23,966 nt of DNA, taken from contig CAMWOX010000009.1 in the NCBI GenBank assembly GCA_947175975.1, positions 1 through 23,966 on the forward strand, in the 5' to 3' direction. The stretch's first letter is position 1. Every line of letters starts with the position of its first letter. This DNA comes from an uncultured Ruminococcus sp. GTDB taxonomy: Bacteria; Bacillota; Clostridia; Oscillospirales; Ruminococcaceae. The notes below the pieces were generated by a model. It was not told the origin of the DNA. It did not search any database and worked only from the letters and a program-made list of their open reading frames with translations. Below, piece after piece: positions 1 to 7,543 of this stretch. The position numbers were made by a program, and so were the translations under genes.

Positions 1-249
1 GAATTATATGATGCTCTCACCGAGGGGGCAAGCTGGCATGAGCCGGATCATTACTATGTTCTGGGAGATTTCCAGGATTATTGCGACACAAAGATCAAAG
101 CTTTGCAGGATTATCAGGCTGACAGAATGGCATTTGCAAAAAAGCAATGGCATAATATCTGTCATGCCGGAAAATTCAGTTCTGACAGGACAATCCGGGA
201 ATATGCCGAAGAAATCTGGCAGATCCAGCCTGTTGTGTTTGAGAATTAA
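1..249 (+). CDS. glgP: Glycogen/alpha-glucan phosphorylase, C-terminal fragment
   Basis: This is the 3' end of a gene cut by the window edge, read in frame 1 with a TAA stop at 247-249; 82 residues are visible. The peptide contains YYVLGDFQDYCDTK, then a Trp-containing helix, then AGKFSSDRTIREYAEEIW. This matches the conserved C-terminus of glycosyltransferase family 35 phosphorylases, for example the end of E. coli GlgP. Family members are PLP-dependent enzymes that release glucose-1-phosphate from glycogen or maltodextrin in the cytoplasm. The PLP lysine and catalytic core lie upstream of the window. The stop is only 14 bp before nadB, so the two may share a transcript. The family call is secure; whether the substrate is glycogen or maltodextrin cannot be told from this part. 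Confidence 0.9.
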   Translation, partial: ELYDALTEGASWHEPDHYYVLGDFQDYCDTKIKALQDYQADRMAFAKKQWHNICHAGKFSSDRTIREYAEEIWQIQPVVFEN

Positions 250-263
250 GGAGATGTTCCGGA

Positions 264-1751
264 ATGCAGGATAATTATGAAAATCACTATGATGTGATCA
301 TCGCCGGCACAGGTGCTGCCGGTTTGTATGCCGCTATCAATCTGCCGGAAACGGCAAAGATCTTATTACTATCCAAAAGAGAGCTTGCACTTTGCAATAC
401 TGCCCTGGCACAGGGCGGTATTGCCGGAGTTTATAACTCGCCAGAGGATAAGACTTCCTTGCATGAGAATGACACATATATTGCAGGAGGGTTTCAGAAT
501 AATCATAAGACTGTGCATATGTTAGTCGAAGAAGCGGCGCAGGATATTGCAAAGATTATTTCGCTCGGTGTGGATTTTGATAAGCTGGAAAACGGTGATT
601 ATCATCGGACACTGGAGGGCGGTCACAGCCGGCGAAGAATTTTTCATCATAAGGATGCAACGGGTCGGGAGATTGCTGAGAAACTATTGGCACATGTGCA
701 GACGCTTCCGAATGTGGAAATCCGGGAAAATACGCTTCTGTGTGATGTGAAGAAAACAAAGACCGGCTTTTCGGCACTCACGCTCCATGATGCACAATAC
801 AGAACTGTGCATAGTCAATTCCTGATTCTGGCAACGGGTGGTATCGGCAGGGTCTATGAATTTACAACAAATTCTGCCATTGCCACAGGTGATGGGATCA
901 TGTTTGCCTGCAATATGGGAGCAATGATCCGGGGGCTGAGTCTGATTCAGTTTCATCCGACAGCGTTCAATAATCGGCATACAAGAGAATGCTTTCTGAT
1001 TTCAGAAGCCGTCCGTGGTGAGGGTGCTTATTTATTAAACTGCCACGGTGAAAGATTCATGCAGCGTTATGATGACAGACTCGAACTTGCGCCTCGTGAT
1101 GTGGTGTCCAATGCGATTGTCCTGGAAAGCCGGAGAACTGGTTCTGATGAATTTTATCTGGATATTACGCATAAAAATCCGGAAGAAGTCCGGAACAGAT
1201 TCCCGATGATCTATCAGAATTTGCTGAAACAGGGCTACGACATGACAAAAGACAGAATACCGATCTATCCGTGTCAGCATTATCTGATGGGCGGTATTCA
1301 GGTGGATTGTGATTCTAGAACCAGAGTAGAAAATTTATATGCCTGCGGGGAATGCTCTAATACAGGCGTACACGGTAATAATCGTCTGGCAAGTAATTCA
1401 CTTCTGGAGGCACTGGTATTTTCACGCCATGCCGCACAGGATATTAAAAGGAAACTGGAAAATTGTGAAAATTCTGAAGAATGGGACGAGTTTGTGTTTG
1501 ATTATGAGAACCGGAAAGAATCTGTTCCGCATGGTATCCGTACACAGCTCCGGCATATCCTGCAAGAGAGTTATTTTGTGATCCCCAATGCGGAAAAAAC
1601 GCAAGAGAATTTTAGCAAAGTCTGTGAAATCCTGCATCAGCTCGAAGATGGAAAATATCTGATCAATGCGGATTATGTAGAGGCACGTGCCACGGCGACG
1701 ATTGCATTTCTGATCCTCAATGAGGCACTTGTCGAAGAGAAAGGAGTTTAA
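264..1751 (+). CDS. nadB: L-aspartate oxidase
   Basis: This flavoenzyme oxidises L-aspartate to iminoaspartate, the first step of de novo NAD synthesis in the cytoplasm. The 495-residue protein opens with a dinucleotide-binding fold (GTGAAG, residues 15-20). It also carries the succinate dehydrogenase/aspartate oxidase family motifs HPTAF, SEAVRGEGAYL and HYLMGGIQVD, and a second FAD-binding block, GECSNTGVHGNNRLASNSL. A short C-terminal helical domain follows. At 495 residues it is somewhat shorter than the usual 530-540, mainly in the C-terminal part. The ATG at 264 has an AAGGAG ribosome site at 248-253. nadC starts 1 bp after its stop, so the two are surely translated from one mRNA. nadA (quinolinate synthase) is not next to it in this window. 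Confusion with fumarate reductase flavoprotein is unlikely given the length and the nadC neighbour. Confidence 0.96.
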   Translation: MQDNYENHYDVIIAGTGAAGLYAAINLPETAKILLLSKRELALCNTALAQGGIAGVYNSPEDKTSLHENDTYIAGGFQNNHKTVHMLVEEAAQDIAKIISLGVDFDKLENGDYHRTLEGGHSRRRIFHHKDATGREIAEKLLAHVQTLPNVEIRENTLLCDVKKTKTGFSALTLHDAQYRTVHSQFLILATGGIGRVYEFTTNSAIATGDGIMFACNMGAMIRGLSLIQFHPTAFNNRHTRECFLISEAVRGEGAYLLNCHGERFMQRYDDRLELAPRDVVSNAIVLESRRTGSDEFYLDITHKNPEEVRNRFPMIYQNLLKQGYDMTKDRIPIYPCQHYLMGGIQVDCDSRTRVENLYACGECSNTGVHGNNRLASNSLLEALVFSRHAAQDIKRKLENCENSEEWDEFVFDYENRKESVPHGIRTQLRHILQESYFVIPNAEKTQENFSKVCEILHQLEDGKYLINADYVEARATATIAFLILNEALVEEKGV

Positions 1752-1752
1752 T

Positions 1753-2595
1753 ATGCAGCTACTGCAAAGCTATATTGATTCTGTGATTATTAATGCCCTG
1801 GAGGAGGATATTCACTATGTGGATGTGACAACGGATTATTTACTGCCGGATGGTCACACAAGCAGTGCCTATTATATCGCAAAGGCAGATGGTGTAATCT
1901 GTGGTTTGGAAATTGCACAGAGGGTATTTGCACTCGTAGGCGGAAACGTGGATTTCAAAGCCGATTACAAAGACGGTGATAAGATCCGGAAAGGCGACAG
2001 GATCGCTACTATGACAGGCGATTCTAAAACACTGCTCAAAGGTGAACGTACAGCACTGAATATTTTACAGCATCTCTCTGGGATTGCCACGGTAACCAAT
2101 CACTGTGTGGAATTAGTTGCCGGGACAAAAGCACAGATCACCGATACCAGAAAAACACTTCCGGGATTAAGAAGATTACAGAAATACGCTGTCATGATTG
2201 GCGGCGGTAAAAATCACAGATATAATTTGTCAGAGGGCGCAATGCTCAAAGATAATCATATTGATGTCTACGGAGGAATTACACCTGCTGTGACGGCACT
2301 CCGGGAAAAGATCGGTCACATGACCAAAATTGAAGTAGAAGTCCGGAATCTGGAAGAATTGCAGGAGGCATTGGACTGCCGCTGTGAGATTATCATGCTG
2401 GATAATATGTCCTGCGAAGAGATGCAGAAAGCTGTCGCAATCACAGCCGGCAGGGCATTATTAGAAGCATCCGGTAATGTCACAGAAGAAAATATTGCAG
2501 AAATTGCAAAAACCGGTGTGGATATTATTTCTCTCGGTGCGCTGACACATTCTGTGCAGTGTTTTGATATTTCCATGCGGTTTGAGAAATTATAA
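1753..2595 (+). CDS. nadC: Nicotinate-nucleotide pyrophosphorylase (carboxylating), quinolinate phosphoribosyltransferase
   Basis: The enzyme condenses quinolinate with PRPP to give nicotinate mononucleotide, CO2 and pyrophosphate. The 280-residue length is normal for the family. Visible signatures are GERTALNILQHLSGIAT (N-terminal/barrel boundary), TDTRKTLPGLR near residue 130, GGGKNHR and LKDNHI, which together form the phosphate and quinolinate site, and a late barrel strand IISLGALTHS. I chose the ATG at 1753 over the in-frame start 33 bases earlier because AAAGGAG lies at 1740-1746 and because NadC proteins begin close to this point. The gene is tightly coupled to nadB. No NadC-NadA fusion or NiaR regulator gene is present in the window. 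Confidence 0.97.
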   Translation: MQLLQSYIDSVIINALEEDIHYVDVTTDYLLPDGHTSSAYYIAKADGVICGLEIAQRVFALVGGNVDFKADYKDGDKIRKGDRIATMTGDSKTLLKGERTALNILQHLSGIATVTNHCVELVAGTKAQITDTRKTLPGLRRLQKYAVMIGGGKNHRYNLSEGAMLKDNHIDVYGGITPAVTALREKIGHMTKIEVEVRNLEELQEALDCRCEIIMLDNMSCEEMQKAVAITAGRALLEASGNVTEENIAEIAKTGVDIISLGALTHSVQCFDISMRFEKL

Positions 2596-2628
2596 TACAG
2601 CATTGTTATCTGGAAAGGAGTCGTATTT

Positions 2629-3369
2629 ATGAAATTTTTGAAATTCTCTAAAGTATTGTCTGTTCTGACAGGTTGTGTTTGTGTGATGGCACTGACAGGG
2701 TGCAAGAAACAGGAAGAACCCCAGTCGGATTCCAGCGCAGACAGTCCCGTCAGCACACAGGATGCTGTGGTTGATGACGGCGAAGTGGAAGAAATTACAA
2801 CCCCGGTTCTGACAGAGAACAGCGTGGAGAAAATTCCTCAGAATCAGACAAAATCCGATGGTACAAGCGATATTCATGTGACAGTGGAAAGTGTAGAAGT
2901 TACACTTGATGAACTCAAAGCACAGGATTATGTTGTCCCGGTAATGATTACAATTGATGAAAATTCCGGCATCAGCTATGCTGAGTGGGGTGTTCTTGTA
3001 GATGAACGCTGCAAATACACCGCAGACAATCGCAAGCTGGATTATTCTGTCTATTATTCGATCAATGAAGAAGAGAATTTCATGTGGACAGCATGGAGTG
3101 CTGGGGCAGATATTCTGGATGATATTGGAAATCTATTGAAACTGGAAGTGATTATTCCGGAAGATGCAGCTGTCGGTGACAGCTATGGAATTAAATATCA
3201 GGCAATGTCTCTTGCAGAGAAACCACATGTCTGGAGTACGGATGCAGATGACTGGGTAAGGAACGGCTATATCAGCTGGACAGACGGCGGTATTACGATT
3301 GTAGATCAGAAAACTGTCATAGAACCGGAACAGGAAGTTGATTCTGATGCGGATGATGCAGAAGAATAA
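2629..3369 (+). CDS. Secreted lipoprotein with a probable cohesin-like domain
   Basis: The 246-residue protein begins with a lipoprotein signal peptide: a basic start, a hydrophobic stretch and lipobox LTGC with Cys25 as the predicted lipidated residue. It would be anchored on the outer face of the membrane. Residues 26-80 are a polar, acidic linker. Residues 82-228 form one beta-rich domain. Its landmarks are VTLDELKAQDYVVPVMITID, a GISYAEWGV segment, IIPEDAAVGDSYGIKY and a closing strand ISWTDGGITIVD. This order resembles cohesin modules of Ruminococcus cellulosome scaffoldins, in which a V-V strand pair leads and a P-D-A-x-x-G-D turn precedes a late strand. Residues 232-246 are highly acidic. 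A good AAAGGAG site (2614-2620) precedes the ATG. It lies 33 bp after nadC and 42 bp before metG with no terminator visible on either side. The lipoprotein call is strong; the cohesin call comes from recalled pattern and is moderate. Confidence 0.8.
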   Translation: MKFLKFSKVLSVLTGCVCVMALTGCKKQEEPQSDSSADSPVSTQDAVVDDGEVEEITTPVLTENSVEKIPQNQTKSDGTSDIHVTVESVEVTLDELKAQDYVVPVMITIDENSGISYAEWGVLVDERCKYTADNRKLDYSVYYSINEEENFMWTAWSAGADILDDIGNLLKLEVIIPEDAAVGDSYGIKYQAMSLAEKPHVWSTDADDWVRNGYISWTDGGITIVDQKTVIEPEQEVDSDADDAEE

Positions 3370-3370
3370 A

Positions 3371-3388
3371 ATTAATTAAATTAATTAA
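3371..3388. repeat. Tandem 9-bp AT repeat
   Basis: ATTAATTAA occurs twice head to tail between the lipoprotein gene and metG. Each unit is nearly palindromic. It is too short and too AT-rich to be a terminator; it may simply be low-complexity spacer, or an unstructured A/U-rich enhancer next to the metG ribosome site. Confidence 0.5.
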
Positions 3389-3411
3389 ATTTCAGACAGG
3401 AGGGCTTTGGA

Positions 3412-5340
3412 TTGTCAAAGTTTTATATTACGACGCCGATTTATTATCCGTCAGGGAATCCCCATATCGGACACTGTTATACAACAGTTGCCTGCGATTC
3501 TGTTGCAAGATACAGAAGAATGCAGGGACATGATGTGATGTTCCTGACAGGTACTGACGAACATGGTCTCAAAATCGAACAGAAAGCCAAAGAAAAAGGC
3601 ATCACACCGAAAGAATACGTGGATGAAATCGTGGCTGTATTCCAGAAACTCTGGTCTTATATGAATATCAGCTATGACAGATATATCCGGACAACAGATG
3701 ATTATCATGTGGAATCTGTTCAGAAAATTTTCAAAAAATTATACGATAAGGGCTATATTTATAAGGGCAAGTATACAGGAAAATACTGCACACCTTGTGA
3801 GAGTTTCTGGACGGCATCCCAGCTCAAAGACGGTAAATGCCCGGACTGCGGTCGTGATGTGATTGATGCTGAGGAAGAAGCCTATTTCTTCAGAATGTCT
3901 TCGTTTGCAGACAGAATTGAAGATCTGTTGCTGAATACGGATTATTTGCAGCCACGCACCCGTGCAACAGAACTGGTCAATAATTTTATCAAGTGCGGAC
4001 TGGAAGATCTCTGCGTTTCCAGGACTTCTTTCACATGGGGAATCCCAGTCACATTTGATGAAAAGCATGTTGTCTATGTCTGGATTGATGCCTTATCGAA
4101 TTATATTTCTGCATTGGGCTATGAGAACCAGACATATCAGGATTTTAATAAATTCTGGCCTGCGGATGTGCATATGGTCGCAAAAGATATTATGCGGTTT
4201 CATGCGATCATCTGGCCTGCGATGCTGATGGCTTTGGAGCTGCCTCTGCCGAAGCATCTGGCTGTCCATGGATGGATTACATTCAACGGACAGAAGATGA
4301 GTAAATCGCTGGGGAATGTCGTTGATCCGTTTGTTCTTGGTGAGCGTTACATTCCGGATGCGATCCGGTATCATATTCTGCGAGAAATGGCACTTGGTTC
4401 TGACAGTTCTTTCTCGAATGAAATCATGATCCAGAGAATTAATACAGATCTGGCAAATGGTCTGGGCAATCTGGTTTCCCGGACGGTTGCCATGGTGCAG
4501 AAATATTTCGGTGGAACGATTCCGGAAGAGCGTCAGGCGGAGGAAATCGACCAGGAATTAATCACGCTCGCTTGCGGAATCCGTCAGGAAGTAGATGCTT
4601 ATATTGACAATACACAGATCAATCTTGCACTGACGGAGATTTTTAAGCTCGTTGACCGGGCGAATAAATATATTGATGAGACAGCACCCTGGGTACTTGG
4701 CAAGGATGCATCCCAGAAAGCCCGGCTTGCCAGTGTATTATATAATCTGCTTGAAAGCATCCGGATCATTTCTACGCTCCTGAGTTCGTTCATGCCTACT
4801 ACAATGCCGGAAGTCTGGAAACAGATCGGTGCAGAATCCGAACATGTAACTTATGAGAATGCAGCAAAATTTAACGTTCTCCCGGTAACTGTCACAGTCC
4901 ATAAGGGTGATATGTTATTCCCCCGGATTGATGCGGAAAAAGAAATTGAAGAACTGAATCAGATCATTGCACAGAATCAACCAGCTCCGGCATATCAGCC
5001 TGAACCTCTGGCGGATCAGATCCAGATTGAGGATTTTGCCAAGATTGATCTGCGGGTAGCAAAAGTAATTTCTGCGGAGAAAGTCAAGAAATCCAAGAAA
5101 TTATTAAAATTACAGCTTGATGACGGCATGGGCGGCAGACAGGTTGTATCCGGCATTGCGGAATACTACAAGCCGGAGGATTTAATCAACAAGAAAATTA
5201 TCCTGATTGCAAATCTGAAACCTGCAAAGCTCTGCGGTGTGGAGAGCTGTGGCATGATCTGTGCAAGCGATCTCCCAGATGGGAGCATTGCGGTGCAGTT
5301 TGTAGATGATAAATTCCCATGTGGTGCAAAATTAAGATAA
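3412..5340 (+). CDS. metG: Methionyl-tRNA synthetase
   Basis: The protein charges tRNA-Met with methionine. The 642-residue form has a class I Rossmann catalytic domain with HIGH at residues 18-21 and KMSKS at 295-299. A connective-peptide zinc knuckle is formed by Cys126/Cys129 and Cys143/Cys146. An anticodon-binding helical domain follows. A C-terminal EMAP/Trbp111-type tRNA-binding domain covers roughly residues 540-642, with the motifs IDLRVAKV, QVVSGIAEYY and GVESCGMICAS. I place the start at TTG 3412 because AGGAGGG at 3398-3404 is correctly spaced. No ATG lies in frame before the conserved SKFYITTPIYY block. No T-box leader was found upstream, so the gene may rely on transcription through the lipoprotein gene. 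Confidence 0.97.
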   Translation: MSKFYITTPIYYPSGNPHIGHCYTTVACDSVARYRRMQGHDVMFLTGTDEHGLKIEQKAKEKGITPKEYVDEIVAVFQKLWSYMNISYDRYIRTTDDYHVESVQKIFKKLYDKGYIYKGKYTGKYCTPCESFWTASQLKDGKCPDCGRDVIDAEEEAYFFRMSSFADRIEDLLLNTDYLQPRTRATELVNNFIKCGLEDLCVSRTSFTWGIPVTFDEKHVVYVWIDALSNYISALGYENQTYQDFNKFWPADVHMVAKDIMRFHAIIWPAMLMALELPLPKHLAVHGWITFNGQKMSKSLGNVVDPFVLGERYIPDAIRYHILREMALGSDSSFSNEIMIQRINTDLANGLGNLVSRTVAMVQKYFGGTIPEERQAEEIDQELITLACGIRQEVDAYIDNTQINLALTEIFKLVDRANKYIDETAPWVLGKDASQKARLASVLYNLLESIRIISTLLSSFMPTTMPEVWKQIGAESEHVTYENAAKFNVLPVTVTVHKGDMLFPRIDAEKEIEELNQIIAQNQPAPAYQPEPLADQIQIEDFAKIDLRVAKVISAEKVKKSKKLLKLQLDDGMGGRQVVSGIAEYYKPEDLINKKIILIANLKPAKLCGVESCGMICASDLPDGSIAVQFVDDKFPCGAKLR

Positions 5341-5350
5341 TATCCTATAT

Positions 5351-5460
5351 TTCAAATATTCGTGCAGGGGAGCTTGTAGATCAGGCTGAGAGGAAATTTT
5401 AAAAATTTCGACCCTTTCACCTGATACAGATAATGCTGTCGTAGGAAGTCAAGATTTGAA
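5351..5460 (+). promoter_or_regulatory. TPP (thi-box) riboswitch aptamer
   Basis: The conserved thi-box blocks occur in order: GGGGAGC at 5367-5373, CTGAGA at 5386-5391, ACCCTTTCACCTGAT at 5411-5425, and GATAATGC followed by GTAGGAAG. The P1 stem is closed by TTCAAAT (5351-5357) pairing with ATTTGAA (5454-5460). An AT-rich P3 extension, GAAATTTT with AAAATTTC, is also visible. It senses thiamine pyrophosphate and sits directly before a terminator and thiT. Repression by transcription attenuation when TPP is plentiful is therefore expected. Confidence 0.95.
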
Positions 5461-5477
5461 ATTTGAATTTGATGATG

Positions 5478-5513
5478 ACGGAGACATTCTGGAAACAGGG
5501 TGTCTCTGTTTTT
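5478..5513 (+). terminator. Riboswitch-controlled intrinsic terminator
   Basis: ACGGAGACATTCTG pairs with CAGGGTGTCTCTGT, a 14-bp stem with a few G-T pairs, closed by a GAAA tetraloop and followed by a T run. It lies 18 bases after the TPP aptamer and before thiT, so it is the expression platform. A possible antiterminator pairs CTGTCGT in the aptamer's 3' part (around 5435-5442) with ATGACGG at 5475-5481, at the foot of the terminator. That alternative pairing is inferred by eye. Confidence 0.9.
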
Positions 5514-5550
5514 GTATTAATAATATTTTTCAAAGCGAGGTAATTTTCGT

Positions 5551-6201
5551 ATGAGTACATCTGTTGCGTTGCATCATGTAAAAACGCTTAGAATGGTGGA
5601 AACAGGAATTTTGTTGGCAATTGCAACTGTGCTGTCTGTCATTCAGCCGTATCAGTTGCCTTTTGGGGGTGGTATTACAATTGCCAGTATGCTGCCGATT
5701 GTTTTAATTTCTTATCGGCATGGCGTGAAATGGGGCTTGTTTTCCGGTTTCATTTATGGCTTGTTACAAATGGCAACAGGATTTGGAACTGTCAAGGGTT
5801 TTTTCGTGCCGGAAGATTATGCAATCTGGGCAGGTATTGGAATTGTTTTGTTTGATTATGTCATTGCCTATACAGTTCTTGGATTTGGTGGGATATTCCG
5901 CAGTAAACTAAAATCAACACCTGCTTTGTGTCTTGGTACAATCATTGCTTTGTTATTCAGATATATTGTGCATATTATTTCGGGTGCTGTATTTTTTGGT
6001 GCATGGGCAGAGTGGTTTTTTACGCAGGATGGTTTCTATGCGATTGGTGCAGAAATTGTAGAGAATTTTTCCGGTGCAAGTCTGGCTGTGATCTATTCTG
6101 TTTTTTATAATGGCTTGTACATGATTCCGGAAATCATTGTCACTGTCATTGTTGCTTATGTTGTGAGTAAAGTTCCGGCAATTGCTAAAAAAGTGAATTA
6201 A
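5551..6201 (+). CDS. thiT: Thiamine ECF transporter S component (ThiT family)
   Basis: This 216-residue integral membrane protein is the substrate-capturing subunit for thiamine of a group II energy-coupling-factor transporter. It has about six hydrophobic segments. The ThiT signatures are FDYVIAY (102-103 region), HIISGAVFFGAWAEW (residues 141-155) and YSVFYNGLYMIPE (182-194). The aromatic and Asn positions in these blocks line the thiamine site in known ThiT structures. The TPP riboswitch immediately upstream independently supports thiamine specificity. The ATG at 5551 has a GCGAGG ribosome site 9-10 bases before it. The shared EcfA/EcfA'/EcfT module is not in this window and must be encoded elsewhere, as is usual for group II. 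Confidence 0.95.
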   Translation: MSTSVALHHVKTLRMVETGILLAIATVLSVIQPYQLPFGGGITIASMLPIVLISYRHGVKWGLFSGFIYGLLQMATGFGTVKGFFVPEDYAIWAGIGIVLFDYVIAYTVLGFGGIFRSKLKSTPALCLGTIIALLFRYIVHIISGAVFFGAWAEWFFTQDGFYAIGAEIVENFSGASLAVIYSVFYNGLYMIPEIIVTVIVAYVVSKVPAIAKKVN

Positions 6202-6320
6202 AATATATCTTTGATAAATTTTTCACAAAGTTACTGGTGTATTTCACTAAAAGACAGTTGTCCGTTTACAGCATATTTTACAAAATAAGGCTTGTTCTGC
6301 AAAGAATCTCAAAGAAACCC

Positions 6321-6349
6321 TTGACTTGTGCGGAAAAAAATAGTATAAT
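6321..6349 (+). promoter_or_regulatory. Sigma-A promoter for serC-serA
   Basis: TTGACT at 6321-6326 and TATAAT at 6344-6349 are separated by exactly 17 bp. The expected start point near 6356 leaves a leader of about 65 bases before serC. No binding-site palindrome or riboswitch core is evident in the leader. The rest of the 222-base gap after thiT (6202-6320) shows no gene and no clear terminator. Confidence 0.88.
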
Positions 6350-6423
6350 AAATACTGTCAGATTGTTAAGCCTGTGTCAGGGCTTACAGTTTCTTAAAAA
6401 AATAATTTCGGAGGTTGATTCCA

Positions 6424-7509
6424 ATGAGCAGAGTTTATAATTTTAGTGCAGGTCCTGCTGTCCTGCCAGAAGAGGTTCTCAAAGAAGCAGCAGAAGAAAT
6501 GCTTGATTACCAGGGTACTGGTATGTCTGTGATGGAAATGTCCCATCGTTCCAAGGCTTTTGATAAAATCATCAAAGACGCAGAACAGGATCTCAGAGAT
6601 CTGATGGGCATTCCAGATAATTATAAAGTAATGTTCCTCCAGGGTGGTGCATCCCAGCAGTTTGCTGCTGTTCCGATGAACCTGATGAAAAAAGGCAAGG
6701 CTGGCTATATCATTACTGGTCAGTGGGCAAAAAAAGCTTACCAGGAAGCCAAGAAATACGGCGAAGCTGTAGAACTGGCATCTTCTGCGGATAAGACATT
6801 CTCTTATATTCCGGACTGCACAGATCTGCCGATCACAGAAGACATGGATTATGTGTATATCTGCCAGAATAATACGATCTATGGTACAGTTTATAAGGAA
6901 CTGCCGAATACAAAAGGTGTGGAACTCGTTGCAGACGTTTCTTCCTGCTTCCTGTCCGAGCCGGTGGATGTTTCCAAGTATGGTGTGATCTATGGCGGCG
7001 TTCAGAAAAACGTTGGCCCTGCTGGTGTTGTTATCGTGATCGCAAGAGAAGACCTGATTCCGGAAACTCCGGCTGTGGAAAATACACCTACTATGCTGAA
7101 CTGGAAGACACAGGCAGACGCAGATTCTCTGTATAATACACCGCCTTGCTATGGTATTTATATCTGCGGTAAAGTATTCAAGTGGCTCAAGAAGATGGGC
7201 GGTCTGGAGGCTATGAAAGCACTCAACGAGAAGAAGGCTGCAATTCTCTATGATTATCTGGATCAGAGCGAACTCTTCAAGGGTACTGTTGAAAAGAAAG
7301 ATCGTTCTCTCATGAATGTGCCGTTTGTGACAGGCAATGCAGATCTGGATGCAAAATTCGTGGCAGAAGCAAAAGCTGCTGGCTTTGAGAATCTCAAAGG
7401 TCACAGAACTGTTGGCGGTATGAGAGCATCTATCTACAATGCAATGCCGATTGAGGGCGTACAGGCACTTGTAGAATTTATGAAGAAATTTGAGGCTGAG
7501 AACAAGTAA
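6424..7509 (+). CDS. serC: Phosphoserine aminotransferase
   Basis: This PLP enzyme converts 3-phosphohydroxypyruvate and glutamate to phosphoserine, the second step of serine synthesis. The 361-residue product has the class V aminotransferase landmarks: NFSAGPAVLPEEVL at the N-terminus, GGASQQFAAVPMN (cofactor phosphate loop), NNTIYGT, and GGVQKNVGPAG with Lys195 as the Schiff-base lysine. It ends with GGMRASIYNAMP. The ATG at 6424 is preferred to TTG 6415 because TCGGAGG (6408-6414) is spaced correctly for it and the mature family start is MxRVYNF. It is the first gene of a two-gene serine operon, with serA 34 bp downstream. No serB-type phosphatase is nearby. Confidence 0.97.
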   Translation: MSRVYNFSAGPAVLPEEVLKEAAEEMLDYQGTGMSVMEMSHRSKAFDKIIKDAEQDLRDLMGIPDNYKVMFLQGGASQQFAAVPMNLMKKGKAGYIITGQWAKKAYQEAKKYGEAVELASSADKTFSYIPDCTDLPITEDMDYVYICQNNTIYGTVYKELPNTKGVELVADVSSCFLSEPVDVSKYGVIYGGVQKNVGPAGVVIVIAREDLIPETPAVENTPTMLNWKTQADADSLYNTPPCYGIYICGKVFKWLKKMGGLEAMKALNEKKAAILYDYLDQSELFKGTVEKKDRSLMNVPFVTGNADLDAKFVAEAKAAGFENLKGHRTVGGMRASIYNAMPIEGVQALVEFMKKFEAENK

Positions 7510-7543
7510 TTAAAATTTGCTTGATTGTAGGAGGATTTTTCCA

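Noticed and set aside
8..274. 88-residue ORF across the glgP fragment
   Set aside because: It is an out-of-frame shadow; frame 1 gives the recognisable phosphorylase C-terminus ending at 249.
3371..3388. ATTAATTAA tandem repeat as terminator or recombination site
   Set aside because: Pure A/T with no GC stem or T run; too short for an attachment site.
6237..6440. 67-residue ORF between thiT and serC
   Set aside because: It spans the serC promoter and ribosome site, and has no ribosome site of its own.
6394..7404. 336-residue ORF antisense to serC
   Set aside because: It lies entirely against a clear PLP enzyme and its protein is Cys/His/Phe-rich with no family pattern, a typical codon-bias artefact.
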